This document shows, in pieces, positions 15,180 to 23,330 of a DNA stretch of 26,698 bases. Position 1 is the stretch's first letter. Each line of letters starts with the position of its first letter. The stretch lies in contig JAFAEC010000080.1 of NCBI GenBank assembly GCA_023424215.1, positions 1 to 26,698 on the forward strand, written 5' to 3'. A program made the translations under genes and the position numbers. Origin of the DNA: Pseudomonadota bacterium. GTDB taxonomy: Bacteria; Pseudomonadota; Alphaproteobacteria; Caulobacterales; Caulobacteraceae. Under the pieces are notes generated by a model, which saw only the letters and a program-made list of their open reading frames with translations, was not told the origin of the DNA and ran no database searches.

Positions 15180-16444
15180 GTTTCGATATAGTCTCAGTGA
15201 TCGGCCTAGGTTACATCGGCCTTCCGACAGCGGCCGTGTTGGCGGAGCGGGGAGCAACCGTAGTCGGCGTGGACGTCAACACGAGGGCCGTCGAAACGGT
15301 GAATCGTGGAGAGATTCACATCGTGGAGCCTCTTCTTGATCTCACGGTCAAGGCTGCGGTCACTTCCGGCCGCCTGCGGGCCGTGACCTCGCCGGTGGCG
15401 GCCGACGCCTTTCTGATCGCCGTGCCAACGCCGATCACTGCCGACAAGAAGGCGGACATGTCCTTTGTCGGAGCCGCCGCGGACGCCATCGCGCCGGTGC
15501 TGAAACCGGGCGATCTGATTATTCTGGAGTCGACGTCGCCGGTTGGATCGACCGAGGCCCTCGCGGCTAGGCTTTCCGAGGCCAGAAAGGACTTGCGCTT
15601 TCCCAAGCGAGGGGACAAGGGCGACGAGGTCGACGTTCATGTCGCCTACTGTCCCGAGCGCGTACTGCCCGGACGGGTGGTCGAGGAATTGGTGACCAAC
15701 GACCGCGCGATTGGCGGCCTTACGCCGGCCTGCACCGCCCGCGCAATCGAGCTGTATAGCTTGTTTGTGGAAGGCGAGCTGGTGCCCACGGATGCCCGGG
15801 CTGCCGAGCTCTGCAAGCTCGCGGAGAACGCCTTTCGTGATGTGAATATCGCATACGCTAACGAGTTGGCGAACGTGTGCGACAATCTCGATATTGACGT
15901 CTGGGAAGTGATAGACCTCGCGAACCGCCACCCGCGCGTGAATATACTCAAGCCGGGACCGGGCGTCGGAGGGCACTGTATCGCAGTCGACCCTTGGTTC
16001 ATAGCTGAAGCGGCGCCGGAGCAAACACCGCTGATCCAGGCGGCTAGGCGTGTGAACGATGGTCGCCCCGATCGGGTGGTGGATCTGATCCTGAGCAAGG
16101 CGCGCCACCTTCAGGAGGCTAGCGGTGAGAAGCCTACCATCGCCTTGCTTGGCCTGGCGTTCAAAGCGGACATCGACGACCTGCGCGAAAGCCCGGCGTG
16201 CGACGTCGCACGCATGGTGGCGAGGAGTGACGCCGGCAGGGTCTTGGTGGTCGAGCCCAACATCCAGAGCCTGCCCATGACGCTCGCGACAGAATCGGTC
16301 TCTCTCGTGAGCCTCGATGAGGCTCTCGGATCCGGAGTCGTGGTCCTCTTGGTCGACCACCAAGAGTTTCGCCGGGCGCGGATCGAGGATCTAAAGAAGA
16401 ATGTGTTGGTCGACACCCGCGGCCTGTGGAGAGAGCAGCGGTAA
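15176..16444 (+). CDS. wecC: UDP-N-acetyl-D-mannosamine dehydrogenase (WecC)
   Basis: A 422-residue member of the UDP-glucose/GDP-mannose dehydrogenase family. It oxidises UDP-ManNAc twice with NAD to UDP-ManNAcA. The Rossmann motif GLGYIGLP is at 10-17, the lysine of KLAENAFRDVNIA at 214, and the catalytic Cys at 268 in GVGGHCIAVDPW. The form GGHCIAVDPW is typical of the WecC/N-acetylhexosamine branch, in contrast to GGSCFPKD of UDP-glucose dehydrogenase seen at the right end. The start overlaps the wecB stop as ATGA. An IS element lies 65 bases after the stop and does not disrupt the gene. Confidence 0.93.
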   Translation: MSFDIVSVIGLGYIGLPTAAVLAERGATVVGVDVNTRAVETVNRGEIHIVEPLLDLTVKAAVTSGRLRAVTSPVAADAFLIAVPTPITADKKADMSFVGAAADAIAPVLKPGDLIILESTSPVGSTEALAARLSEARKDLRFPKRGDKGDEVDVHVAYCPERVLPGRVVEELVTNDRAIGGLTPACTARAIELYSLFVEGELVPTDARAAELCKLAENAFRDVNIAYANELANVCDNLDIDVWEVIDLANRHPRVNILKPGPGVGGHCIAVDPWFIAEAAPEQTPLIQAARRVNDGRPDRVVDLILSKARHLQEASGEKPTIALLGLAFKADIDDLRESPACDVARMVARSDAGRVLVVEPNIQSLPMTLATESVSLVSLDEALGSGVVVLLVDHQEFRRARIEDLKKNVLVDTRGLWREQR

Positions 16445-16505
16445 GGCGAACATGTGGCCCGCGCGACGGGGGCGGACTCGTTCCTTCGCATTCGCTGGCG
16501 GAGTT

Positions 16506-16509
16506 CCTG
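16506..16509. repeat. Target-site duplication CCTG, left copy
   Basis: CCTG directly precedes the left terminal repeat and is repeated directly after the right one (17782-17785). A 4-base duplication is normal for some IS3-family groups. Confidence 0.7.
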
Positions 16510-16522
16510 TGACGTGACCTCC
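16510..16522 (+). repeat. IS left terminal inverted repeat
   Basis: TGACGTGACCTCC matches the right end in 12 of 13 positions; similarity fades beyond base 13. Confidence 0.7.
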
Positions 16523-16573
16523 TGAAACTCCGCCAGGAATAGCTAGAGTCCGGCCCTTGAAAGGACGGACAGA

Positions 16574-16858
16574 ATGCAGCGGTCAAGGTTCACGGAAGAG
16601 CAGATCATTGGGATCCTGCAGGAGCAGGAGGCCGGTGTAGCGACGGCGGAGGTCTGCCGGCGTTATGGCGTCAGCTAGGCGACCTTCTACAAGTGGAAGG
16701 CCAAGTTCGGCGGCATGGACGTGTCGGAGGCCAGGCGGCTGAAGGCGTTGGAGGACGAGAACGCGAAGCTGAAGCGGATGCTGGCTGACGCGATGCTGGA
16801 CAACGTGGCGCCGAAGGACCTTCTGGGAAAAAGTGGTGACGCCCGCTGCGCGTCGTGA
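16574..16858 (+). pseudogene. IS3 transposase orfA, inactivated
   Basis: The frame begins at ATG 16574 with QRSRFTEEQIIGILQEQEAG, the helix-turn-helix start of IS3-family OrfA. An amber codon TAG at 16676-16678 interrupts it where GVS-x-ATFYKWK is expected, after only 34 codons. The frame then continues with KFGGMDVSEARRLKALEDE and a heptad-rich stretch to LLGK. At 16828-16833 the expected A6G slippery run is A5G; adding one A would restore an LLGKKW-stop end and put orfB in the -1 frame. As it stands orfB is not reachable by -1 slippage and orfA reads on to TGA at 16856-16858. Both points compare with family knowledge, not with an aligned parent copy. Confidence 0.8.
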
Positions 16859-17763
16859 GGCGGCGGCGCACCTGCGGTCGGCCTACGAGATGAGCGAGCG
16901 GCGAGCGTGCCGGGTGCTGGGCGTCGATCGTGCGAGCGTGCGCTACCAGGCCGCCCGGCCGGACGACGGAGTCCTGCGGGATCGAGTGAAGGCATTGGCG
17001 CAGGAATCACGGCGGTTCGGCTATCGACGCCTGCTCGTGATGCCTCGCCGCGAAGGTCACGCGGTGAACCGCAAGCGGGTCTAGCGGCTCTACCGCGAAG
17101 AGAAGCTGTCAGTTCGCCGCCGCGGCGGTCGCAAGGCAGGCCATGGGCACTCGACGGCCGCTGGAAACGCCGCTGGCGGCCAACCAGCGCTGGTCGCTGG
17201 ACTCGGTCTCCGACCAGCTGACCGACGGCAGGCGCTTCCGCGTCCTGACGGTGATCGACAACTGCACCCGCGAACGCCTGGCGCTGGTGGCCGACACCTC
17301 GCTGTCAGGCGCACGGGTGGCGCGCGATCTGGACGCCATCATCCAGCAGCGCGGGCGTCCGGAGACCATCGTCATCGACAACGGCACGGAGCTGACCTCA
17401 AACACCATCCTGGCATGGGCCGACGAGGCCAACGTCGGCTGGCACTACATCGCGCCGGGCAAGCTCCAGCAGAACGGCTTCAACGAGAGCTTCAACGGCC
17501 GTCTACGGAACGAACTGCTGAACGAAACGCTGTTCCGGTCGCTGCCGCACGCCCGGCTCGTGCTTGAAGGCTGGCGGCGCGACTACAACGAAGCCCGACC
17601 GCACTCCAAGCTCGGCTGGCTGACGCCGAAGGCCTATGCCGAAGCGCTTGCCGGACAGATCGGCCGGCCTGCTGCGCTGGTTGATGGCTGCGCAGACCGG
17701 CCTCTTGCCAACCCCAACAAGCCCAGCTCAGATCAACTACGGACTCTTGTTATGGGTGGATGA
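16833..17763 (+). pseudogene. IS3 transposase orfB (DDE integrase), nonsense codon and frameshift
   Basis: The N-terminal part (TPAARREAAAHLRSAYEMSE, then RRACRVLGVDRASVRYQ) is in one frame from 16833 and stops at TAG 17082-17084 within NRKRV-x-RLYREEKLS, where a Tyr codon is expected. Reading through, the frame is lost near 17130-17142 (one base too many after GGRK). The rest, MGTRRPLETPLAANQRWSLD to the end, is in another frame from 17143 to 17763. That part keeps the DDE residues: Asp in RWSLDSVSDQ, Asp in VIDNGTE and Glu in NGFNESFNGRLRNELLNE. The intact C-terminal half and multiple lesions elsewhere indicate decay after insertion or trans-mobilisation by a relative. Confidence 0.85.
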
Positions 17764-17768
17764 GAAAC

Positions 17769-17781
17769 GGGGGTCACGTCA
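17769..17781 (-). repeat. IS right terminal inverted repeat
   Basis: On the minus strand it reads TGACGTGACCCCC, matching the left end except for one base. It starts six bases after the orfB stop. Confidence 0.7.
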
Positions 17782-17785
17782 CCTG
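17782..17785. repeat. Target-site duplication CCTG, right copy
   Basis: Second copy of the 4-base direct repeat flanking the IS. Confidence 0.7.
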
Positions 17786-17830
17786 TCGCGCGGTCCAGAG
17801 CACCTGAGCCACACGGATCATGCTCATGGT

Positions 17831-17856
17831 GCGGCGGGTTCGAGACCCCACGCCGC
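17831..17856. terminator. Hairpin in the wecC/wecG convergent spacer
   Basis: GCGGCG (17831-17836) pairs with CGCCGC (17851-17856) around a 14-base loop that can pair GG/CC internally. It lies in the 152 bases between the IS and the wecG stop, where a terminator for wecG or a rightward transcript would be expected. No T tract follows. Confidence 0.35.
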
Positions 17857-17937
17857 CCTGCGCGATGGGACTGGTTCGCCCCCCCTCAACCTGGCTCGGC
17901 GTGGATCGACGGAAACGTCGCTCGGAACCCGTCCCGC

Positions 17938-18663
17938 CTACAGCTTCCCGCCGACATATATGGTCGCGAACTGGAAGAGGCGAATATACCTTAGAAAACG
18001 AGTGGGTTGCTTGAACAGCCGGTAGGCCCATTCCAAGCCGGCGTCCCGCAGCCACCGGGGCGCTCGCGCGACCTTGCCAGTATAGACATCGTAGGACCCG
18101 CCAACTCCCATGTACAACGCCCGACTGTGGCGGCCGCGTGCCAGGGCGATGAACTTCTCCTGTCGCGGAGAGCCCATCGCGACGCAAACGATGTCCGGCG
18201 CACAGGCTTCAATATATTCGACAACCTCGCCGGAGTCCTCGAAGTATCCGTGATGGCGACCGACTACGGAAACACCAAGTTCGCGCGTGAGGCGCTGGGC
18301 TGTTTCGGCATTGACGGCCTCCTCGCCGCCCAGAAGAAAAACGCGCAAGCCCGTTTGACCCGCTCGGCGCATCAGCTGCATCCAAAGCTCGATCCCCGGT
18401 ATACGCCGCGCCTCCTTGAAGCCCTTGCCGCGCATGGCCCGGGCGACGGGATAGCCGTCAGCATAGAAGGTCGCGAAGTCCATAAGCTCAAGCATGTGTG
18501 CTTGGGGCGGCATGTTGCTGACGATCTTTTCAGCATTGATGGCCACCAGCGCACCAACCTCGGCGAGCTCGGCATGCGAGAGGATCGAGCCGACGGCCTG
18601 ATCTACGTCTTCGAACGCCGCAATAGGGAAGGGCCCCACAGGGCATTTATGATTCACGGACAT
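17938..18663 (-). CDS. wecG: WecG/TagA/CpsF-family glycosyltransferase (probable ManNAcA transferase)
   Basis: A 241-residue GT26-family enzyme. Family motifs are INAEKI (42-47), the Asp of FYADGYPVARAM (69), VFLLGG (108-113), VAMGSPRQEK (161-170) and the C-terminal VGGSYDVYTGKVARAPRW (187-204). In E. coli WecG transfers ManNAcA from UDP-ManNAcA to lipid-linked GlcNAc at the cytoplasmic face of the inner membrane. The matching donor is made by wecB-wecC, which lie on the other side of the IS and converge on this gene, so ManNAcA is the most likely sugar here. TagA relatives use UDP-ManNAc instead, which cannot be excluded. It is the last gene of the minus-strand polysaccharide run, 95 bases after wzx. 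Confidence 0.88.
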   Translation of the reverse strand: MSVNHKCPVGPFPIAAFEDVDQAVGSILSHAELAEVGALVAINAEKIVSNMPPQAHMLELMDFATFYADGYPVARAMRGKGFKEARRIPGIELWMQLMRRAGQTGLRVFLLGGEEAVNAETAQRLTRELGVSVVGRHHGYFEDSGEVVEYIEACAPDIVCVAMGSPRQEKFIALARGRHSRALYMGVGGSYDVYTGKVARAPRWLRDAGLEWAYRLFKQPTRFLRYIRLFQFATIYVGGKL

Positions 18664-18758
18664 ACTGTTCTATTCCATGGGAGAACGATCTGTATCGCGG
18701 CGGGAAGGTTTGCAGATAAGGGCGTCGATCTGTGCTTGGCCGAAAAATCTTCATCCGA

Positions 18759-20012
18759 TCACGCATTCCAGACGCGAATATGCCGCCAAACCCGAAGCAG
18801 CACGAGAACGTAATGACCCGATAGTGTCGCGCTATACAGCCAGATAGAGATCGAGAATGGTACGTGAAACGCGAGGCATCCCATCAACAACAGGCTGACA
18901 AGAACTGACCGCTGGAAATGAATCTTGAGCAGTTCTGCCTGACCGCCGGCGAAATTAAAGATCGTCAGCAGCGGATAGCTCACGAACTGGAGGAATGTAT
19001 AGATCGCGAGGGTAGAGCATATTTCCCCCGCCATCGCCCATTCCAGGCCAAGGACTAGCGAAAACGCCGGCTTGGACAAAGCCGCAATTGCTATCGAGAT
19101 CGGTGCGGCCATGATGCTGGTTGAAATAGCGACTCTTCTCACCAGTTGCCGTATCGTCTGGATATCCGTTCGCGCATTTCGCATCGCAGCCAACTCCGCG
19201 AAAAGGGAACGGCTCACACTTTGACCCAGCAGGTTGATCGGAAGCGAAAGTATCATGAGCGCCATTCCGAACTGGCCCGCGAGGTCTGGGGCGTAGCCCG
19301 CGCCAATCCAGAGGACGGGCGACTGGACGCCGTAGGCGGACAGCAGCTGCGCCGGCATCCGAGCGATCGGATACTCCATGTAGTTTCGAGCAGTGGCCCA
19401 CAGGCGATGCGCGGGCGGGAGCCACGGAGTTGATAGGCGGCACGCATATGGCGCCACTGCGATCGCGATTGCGGCCAGAAACCCCGCCAAGTGGCCTAGA
19501 AGAAGGCCGCCCGCGCCGGCTCCGACCCACCCCAGTCCAACCTTCGAGAGCTCCCCGACGGCGGCTTTCGAGATCTGGGTGGTGGCGATCGTTCGATAGT
19601 GCCGCTTCCGGGTCGTCCACATCACGAAGCAATCCAAGGCGACGGTGAGGAAGGTCAACCCTGCAATCACAACAATGAACGAGCCATCGAACCCGGGTAT
19701 CAAGGCCCGGCCGACGAGGGTCGTAGCGATCCAGGCCCCGCCGAAAAGCGCCGAACCGCCCGCGATCGCTGCAAGCAACGACAGGATGGCCAGCGAGCGA
19801 GCGGTCTCATCACGGCGAGGCAGTGGCATCGCGAGGTTGTACGACAAGGAAAGCGCCGGCGCGGCCAAGGTCGCGATCGCGACGGCCATCGAGAAGGACC
19901 CGACCGCGGAAGGCTCGTACAGGCGCGCGATCAACGGGATCGTCAAGAACGACACCGCGCGCGCCGCGAGCGCGCCTCCCGACAGGGTCGCTATTCCGCG
20001 CAACAGGCGCAA
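18759..20012 (-). CDS. wzx: Wzx-type oligosaccharide-lipid flippase
   Basis: A 417-residue polytopic inner-membrane protein with about 12 hydrophobic segments and the N-terminal signature of the polysaccharide-synthesis MOP flippases (GALAARAVSFLTIPLIARLYEP). It should flip the undecaprenyl-diphosphate repeat unit to the periplasm. The start chosen is TTG at 20012, two bases after the wzy stop; no ATG or GTG lies near enough to retain the first helix, and no strong ribosome site is visible, so translational coupling to wzy is likely. Neighbouring wzy, glycosyltransferases and an initiating transferase support a Wzx/Wzy-dependent pathway. Confidence 0.83.
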   Translation of the reverse strand: MRLLRGIATLSGGALAARAVSFLTIPLIARLYEPSAVGSFSMAVAIATLAAPALSLSYNLAMPLPRRDETARSLAILSLLAAIAGGSALFGGAWIATTLVGRALIPGFDGSFIVVIAGLTFLTVALDCFVMWTTRKRHYRTIATTQISKAAVGELSKVGLGWVGAGAGGLLLGHLAGFLAAIAIAVAPYACRLSTPWLPPAHRLWATARNYMEYPIARMPAQLLSAYGVQSPVLWIGAGYAPDLAGQFGMALMILSLPINLLGQSVSRSLFAELAAMRNARTDIQTIRQLVRRVAISTSIMAAPISIAIAALSKPAFSLVLGLEWAMAGEICSTLAIYTFLQFVSYPLLTIFNFAGGQAELLKIHFQRSVLVSLLLMGCLAFHVPFSISIWLYSATLSGHYVLVLLRVWRHIRVWNA

Positions 20013-20014
20013 GG

Positions 20015-21277
20015 CTATGCTCGCGGGTTCGGTAGGTAGTGGAAAGGTGCCGCCGGAGATGTAGCCAATGGCACTGGCGAACGATCAGACAGAAGCGCCC
20101 CGATCAACAGCCAGTAGCAATAAAGGAAAGAGGATGTATAGAGAACGTTCCCGGTGAGCATGATGAGAACGAAGTACGCCGTAACGAGCACGAATAGACG
20201 GCGATTTGTTGATTTCCTAAGTCCGCGAAAGCTGAAATATATCGCTGCCGAAATCGCTGCGAGCCACAGCGGTGCGATCACAATCCCGCCCTCGACGATG
20301 AGCGCGACCCAGTCGCTATGGGCCGCCGCGCCTTCGCCGTAGATGCTTCGAATGCCCCTCATGTTGATGGATTGGCCGATGCCCGACCCGGTCCAGAAGA
20401 AGTTATGGCTCCAATCCCGGATGAGAAAAGCCCAGTGCTCGACGCGCCACAGCAGCGACGACGGGCGGCTGGAATCCACGTGAAAGCCGGAACCAAGGCC
20501 GAAGTACGAAAGGACGTCGGTCGCTTCGCTCAGGCGGGCGCCGATCCGATCGGACATCAACAAGGCGGGTAGCAGGACGGCCGTCGCGGCAGCCATGCCG
20601 ATCAGCCGCAGAGGCAGGCGTGCCTTGGCACCCAGCAAGTACAGGACCGTGAAGAGGGCGGCCACGGCCAGCAGGTTCTTGAGCGTGCCCGCGGCGAGCA
20701 TGCCGGCGGCGATGATCACAACGAACACCAGGTTCATTCGGCTCGCAGGCACGCCGTCTACTAGGCCGACCGCGACCGCCACCCCGCAAAGGAGGCTGAA
20801 GCCGAGGAGGTTGGCGAGAATGTTCGGCGTCAATGCGCCGGCGCTGCGGGCGATGTCGCCGATGACTAGGCTGCCGCCGGTGAGAAACTGCACCAGAGAT
20901 ATCGTCGCGTGCAGCACGCCGATCAGGACGAACGCTTGGACGACCGTGGCAAGCCGGCCCTGGAATGAAGCGGTGGCCGCGAGGAAGAGGACGCTCGCCA
21001 CGCTTAGTCTGGTCGCGGCGGTGATCGAGGTTTGGGGGAAGTCTTTCGTCAGCCCGCCGATGAATGCTGACGCCCATACCAAGGCGAGCCAGCATGCCAC
21101 GAATACCAGCGCGAGGGCGGCGGGCCGGGTTAGCTGGACTGGCGCCGATCTCAGGGTGAGCGCCGCCAGCACGCCGAGTAGCGCTCCGGCTATGAGGACC
21201 GATGCGGGCAGAATCCCGGAAAAGGCGGGAAGCGCAAGCAGGAGCGCGAGACAGGCATTCTGGGCGGAGCGACTCAT
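20015..21277 (-). CDS. wzy: Wzy-type repeat-unit polymerase (O-antigen ligase/polymerase family)
   Basis: A 420-residue protein with about 12 hydrophobic segments. PNILANLLGF (about 151-160) and the periplasmic-loop motif AHSDWVALIVEGG (about 319-331) correspond to conserved positions of Wzy_C-domain enzymes. Being next to wzx and inside the glycosyltransferase run, it is the likely polymerase of this repeat unit; ligase function cannot be excluded because the family is shared. The ATG at 21277 lies four bases after the stop of the GT4 gene. The only other relative in the window is the ligase at 7520-8917. Confidence 0.78.
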   Translation of the reverse strand: MSRSAQNACLALLLALPAFSGILPASVLIAGALLGVLAALTLRSAPVQLTRPAALALVFVACWLALVWASAFIGGLTKDFPQTSITAATRLSVASVLFLAATASFQGRLATVVQAFVLIGVLHATISLVQFLTGGSLVIGDIARSAGALTPNILANLLGFSLLCGVAVAVGLVDGVPASRMNLVFVVIIAAGMLAAGTLKNLLAVAALFTVLYLLGAKARLPLRLIGMAAATAVLLPALLMSDRIGARLSEATDVLSYFGLGSGFHVDSSRPSSLLWRVEHWAFLIRDWSHNFFWTGSGIGQSINMRGIRSIYGEGAAAHSDWVALIVEGGIVIAPLWLAAISAAIYFSFRGLRKSTNRRLFVLVTAYFVLIMLTGNVLYTSSFLYCYWLLIGALLSDRSPVPLATSPAAPFHYLPNPRA

Positions 21278-21281
21278 AAGA

Positions 21282-22244
21282 TTACCCTGTCACGGCCGCG
21301 TAGGTCGCCGCCAGCCGCTGCGCGACTGACTCCTTGCCCGGAGCGCGCTGGAGGTACGCTTCGCGTCGAACAGCTCTGGGCGTGGCGTCGGAGATGGCCG
21401 AAACCACAGCGTCCGTAAACTCGCCAGGGGAAAACTCCGTTAGCACCCGGGAGCCAGGAACGCCGCTGATCTGATCCCGCACATCTCCCACGTCCGTTGA
21501 GACGACGGGCACGCCGGAGGCAAGCGCTTCCTTCACGGAGTTCGGGCTGCCTTCGTGTTCTGCGCAGACGATCAAGGCGTCTGCGGCGGCAAAGTACCAC
21601 GGCACGTTCTCTCGCGGCTCGTTGACCAAGCAAAGCGGCCGGACTAGCTGTTTCCGGGCGGCGAGTTCATCGAGGATTTGCAAGAACCGGTCATAACGCT
21701 TGGCTGGCCGAAGCAAGTCGTTAGCCGACACGAACAGCAGATATGTGGCGTCCCGGTCCAGTCCGAGCCGTGTCCGCGCCTCTTCCCTAGGCCTCAGAGC
21801 GAAACGGTCGGAATCCACGGCGTTGCCAAGGACCAGGTCCTGCTCCCTCCTGATGTGCTTGAAGCTGTTGTTCTTGAAGATGCAGGCTGCGCTGCGGCGA
21901 GCCACAAAATTTTCAAGGGACTCAGACACCCAGGTTGGAACACGCAGTAAATTCTTCCCCTTCTCGTTGAGGAATGAAATCACGAGCTTCCGCCTAGGGA
22001 CGCCAGCCCCGACTGCGAGCAAGGCACTCAGGACATGGTGCGCGTGTACGATGTCATACCCCCCAACGCATCGCCGCAATCGCAGGAGGTTAGTGAGGTA
22101 TTTGGCGTGAGCCTTGCCTGAAATGACGAACGTATCCTGCTCATCCACATAGGGGGCCAAGGAGACAATCTGCTCTTGGATGAAGACGCCGCGAATGGGG
22201 AATTCCGGCGAGGGCCATGCGTTCACGACATGTAGAACCCTCAT
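21282..22244 (-). CDS. GT4-family glycosyltransferase
   Basis: A 320-residue GT-B fold enzyme. The N-terminal domain begins MRVLHVVNAWPSPEFPIRG with the glycine-containing acceptor loop and carries HAHH (67-70). The C-terminal donor domain has the EX7E motif in EGSPNSVKE (E231, E239) followed by ALASGVPVVSTDVGD. It is somewhat shorter than typical members (about 360-400), with a reduced N-terminal domain. Donor and acceptor cannot be read from the sequence; a hexuronic acid made by the epimerase or Ugd in this locus is one possibility. The start codon overlaps the pyruvyltransferase stop by one base (TAATG). Confidence 0.86.
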   Translation of the reverse strand: MRVLHVVNAWPSPEFPIRGVFIQEQIVSLAPYVDEQDTFVISGKAHAKYLTNLLRLRRCVGGYDIVHAHHVLSALLAVGAGVPRRKLVISFLNEKGKNLLRVPTWVSESLENFVARRSAACIFKNNSFKHIRREQDLVLGNAVDSDRFALRPREEARTRLGLDRDATYLLFVSANDLLRPAKRYDRFLQILDELAARKQLVRPLCLVNEPRENVPWYFAAADALIVCAEHEGSPNSVKEALASGVPVVSTDVGDVRDQISGVPGSRVLTEFSPGEFTDAVVSAISDATPRAVRREAYLQRAPGKESVAQRLAATYAAVTG

Positions 22245-23311
22245 TACCCCAACCCCGCAAGGTGTTGGACCACCTCATCGTACTCGCGCGCCGACGCGCT
22301 CAAAACCTCCTCGCTGACTAGGTGACGGTCAGGGGTCGTGATCAGGGCGCCGATCTGAGAACATTCTTGGTCAAGTAGCGCTGATTGGAGGCCAATTTTC
22401 TTATAGAATCGCGGCGTCTTCGTATGGGTCGGGATAGATATGACGGGGATGCCCATCGCGGACGCACAAATACCCACGTGAAGCTTCGTCGTTATTACGC
22501 GATCACAATCGGCGATCGCCGTCAGGAAGGCGGAGGTGTCGTCCCGGAAGATCGCTTCCTCGCATTCCCGGCCCAGGACGCCGCTGATGAACTCGCGGGT
22601 GCGCGTACCCTGCTCGCTGTCGCAATCGGTCAGTAGCCTGACGGTTCCGTCATACTGATCGCGCAGAGCCTCCAAGGCCCGTCTGCAGTGTTCGACTTGC
22701 GACTGCGACATGCCCGCCAAGTCCATGTGCACGGCTATTCTCTGCGGAACGATCCGCACATTTGGCGTCCGTCGCCAAGTTCGTGCGAGCCAGGAAAAGG
22801 CGAGGTCATCGATGACCGCCGGCGTGGATGTCGCGTGCAGGTCCATGAACTCCCGGGCGGACTCCACATCGCGAACGAGGACAGGACGAGTACGATCGGC
22901 GGGGATGGCGCGCAGGGCGATGCCGAGCGGCGAATAGCCGAGCTTGCCGAAGCCCACGCCCACGAAAGCGACAGTCCTGCTCCGCCGCGCCAGCGTCAGC
23001 GCCTTCCGATGCCTCAGGAAGTTGCGGAGATGCCACCGCACCGCGGCCCGGGGAGGTGGGCAGAAGTAGCCGCCGCCGGAGAACACCGCCAAATCGGGGC
23101 TGGCGTCGGAACCGGCGAGAGCGAAGCGTTGCGAAGGATCGTAGATGGGGACGAGCTGCGCCGGCAGGCCAGCATGGAGAAAAGTGGCTTTCGGGTGAAG
23201 GCGGGAAAGCTCCTCCGTGAGAATCTCCCAGAGCAACACGTCTCCGAAGTTCGCGGCGAAATACGAACCGTGGACGAGAATTGCCGGCGATGAGGGGAGC
23301 GCGTTCTGCAT
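22244..23311 (-). CDS. Polysaccharide pyruvyltransferase family protein
   Basis: A 355-residue member of the CsaB/PssM-like pyruvyltransferase family, which adds pyruvate ketals from phosphoenolpyruvate to sugars of a glycan. The family start GSYFAANFGDVLLWEIL lies at about 15-31, a glycine-rich GGGYF follows near 75, and the C-terminal part keeps the TTKLHVGICASAMGIPVISI-type pattern of the GT-B-like fold (a Lys-Leu-His triad near 270). The ATG at 23311 is chosen because AGGAAGGAAA lies about 12 bases ahead and the family starts there; the frame stays open to 23557 but that extension lies inside the preceding gene and has no family character. It would make the polymer more acidic. Confidence 0.83.
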   Translation of the reverse strand: MQNALPSSPAILVHGSYFAANFGDVLLWEILTEELSRLHPKATFLHAGLPAQLVPIYDPSQRFALAGSDASPDLAVFSGGGYFCPPPRAAVRWHLRNFLRHRKALTLARRSRTVAFVGVGFGKLGYSPLGIALRAIPADRTRPVLVRDVESAREFMDLHATSTPAVIDDLAFSWLARTWRRTPNVRIVPQRIAVHMDLAGMSQSQVEHCRRALEALRDQYDGTVRLLTDCDSEQGTRTREFISGVLGRECEEAIFRDDTSAFLTAIADCDRVITTKLHVGICASAMGIPVISIPTHTKTPRFYKKIGLQSALLDQECSQIGALITTPDRHLVSEEVLSASAREYDEVVQHLAGLG

Positions 23312-23330
23312 AACTGTCGGGGTTTCCTTC

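Larger units (their letters stand above)
16495..16536. repeat. 11-bp inverted repeat spanning the IS left junction
   Basis: CTGGCGGAGTT (16495-16505, in flanking DNA) is the perfect reverse complement of AACTCCGCCAG (16526-16536, inside the IS). The 20-base loop contains the CCTG target copy and the first 16 bases of the element. The hairpin lies between wecC and the transposase start. Confidence 0.6.
16510..17781 (+). mobile_element. IS3-family insertion sequence, complete ends, dead transposase
   Basis: The element is 1272 bases long, bounded by imperfect terminal repeats TGACGTGACCTCC (left) and its complement reading TGACGTGACCCCC (right), 12 of 13 identical, starting TG and ending CA. 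A CCTG duplication flanks it. Inside are an orfA with a helix-turn-helix start and a leucine-rich coiled region, and an orfB with a DDE integrase core, arranged as in IS3-family members that join the two by -1 frameshifting. Both reading frames are broken (see the pseudogene entries), so it cannot make its own transposase unless lesions are bypassed. It sits between convergent wecC and wecG and interrupts no gene. Confidence 0.88.

Noticed and set aside
17786..17870. tRNA-like GGTTCGAGACC at 17837-17847
   Set aside because: It resembles a T-arm loop, but there is no matching acceptor stem, anticodon arm or CCA; better explained as the loop of a hairpin.
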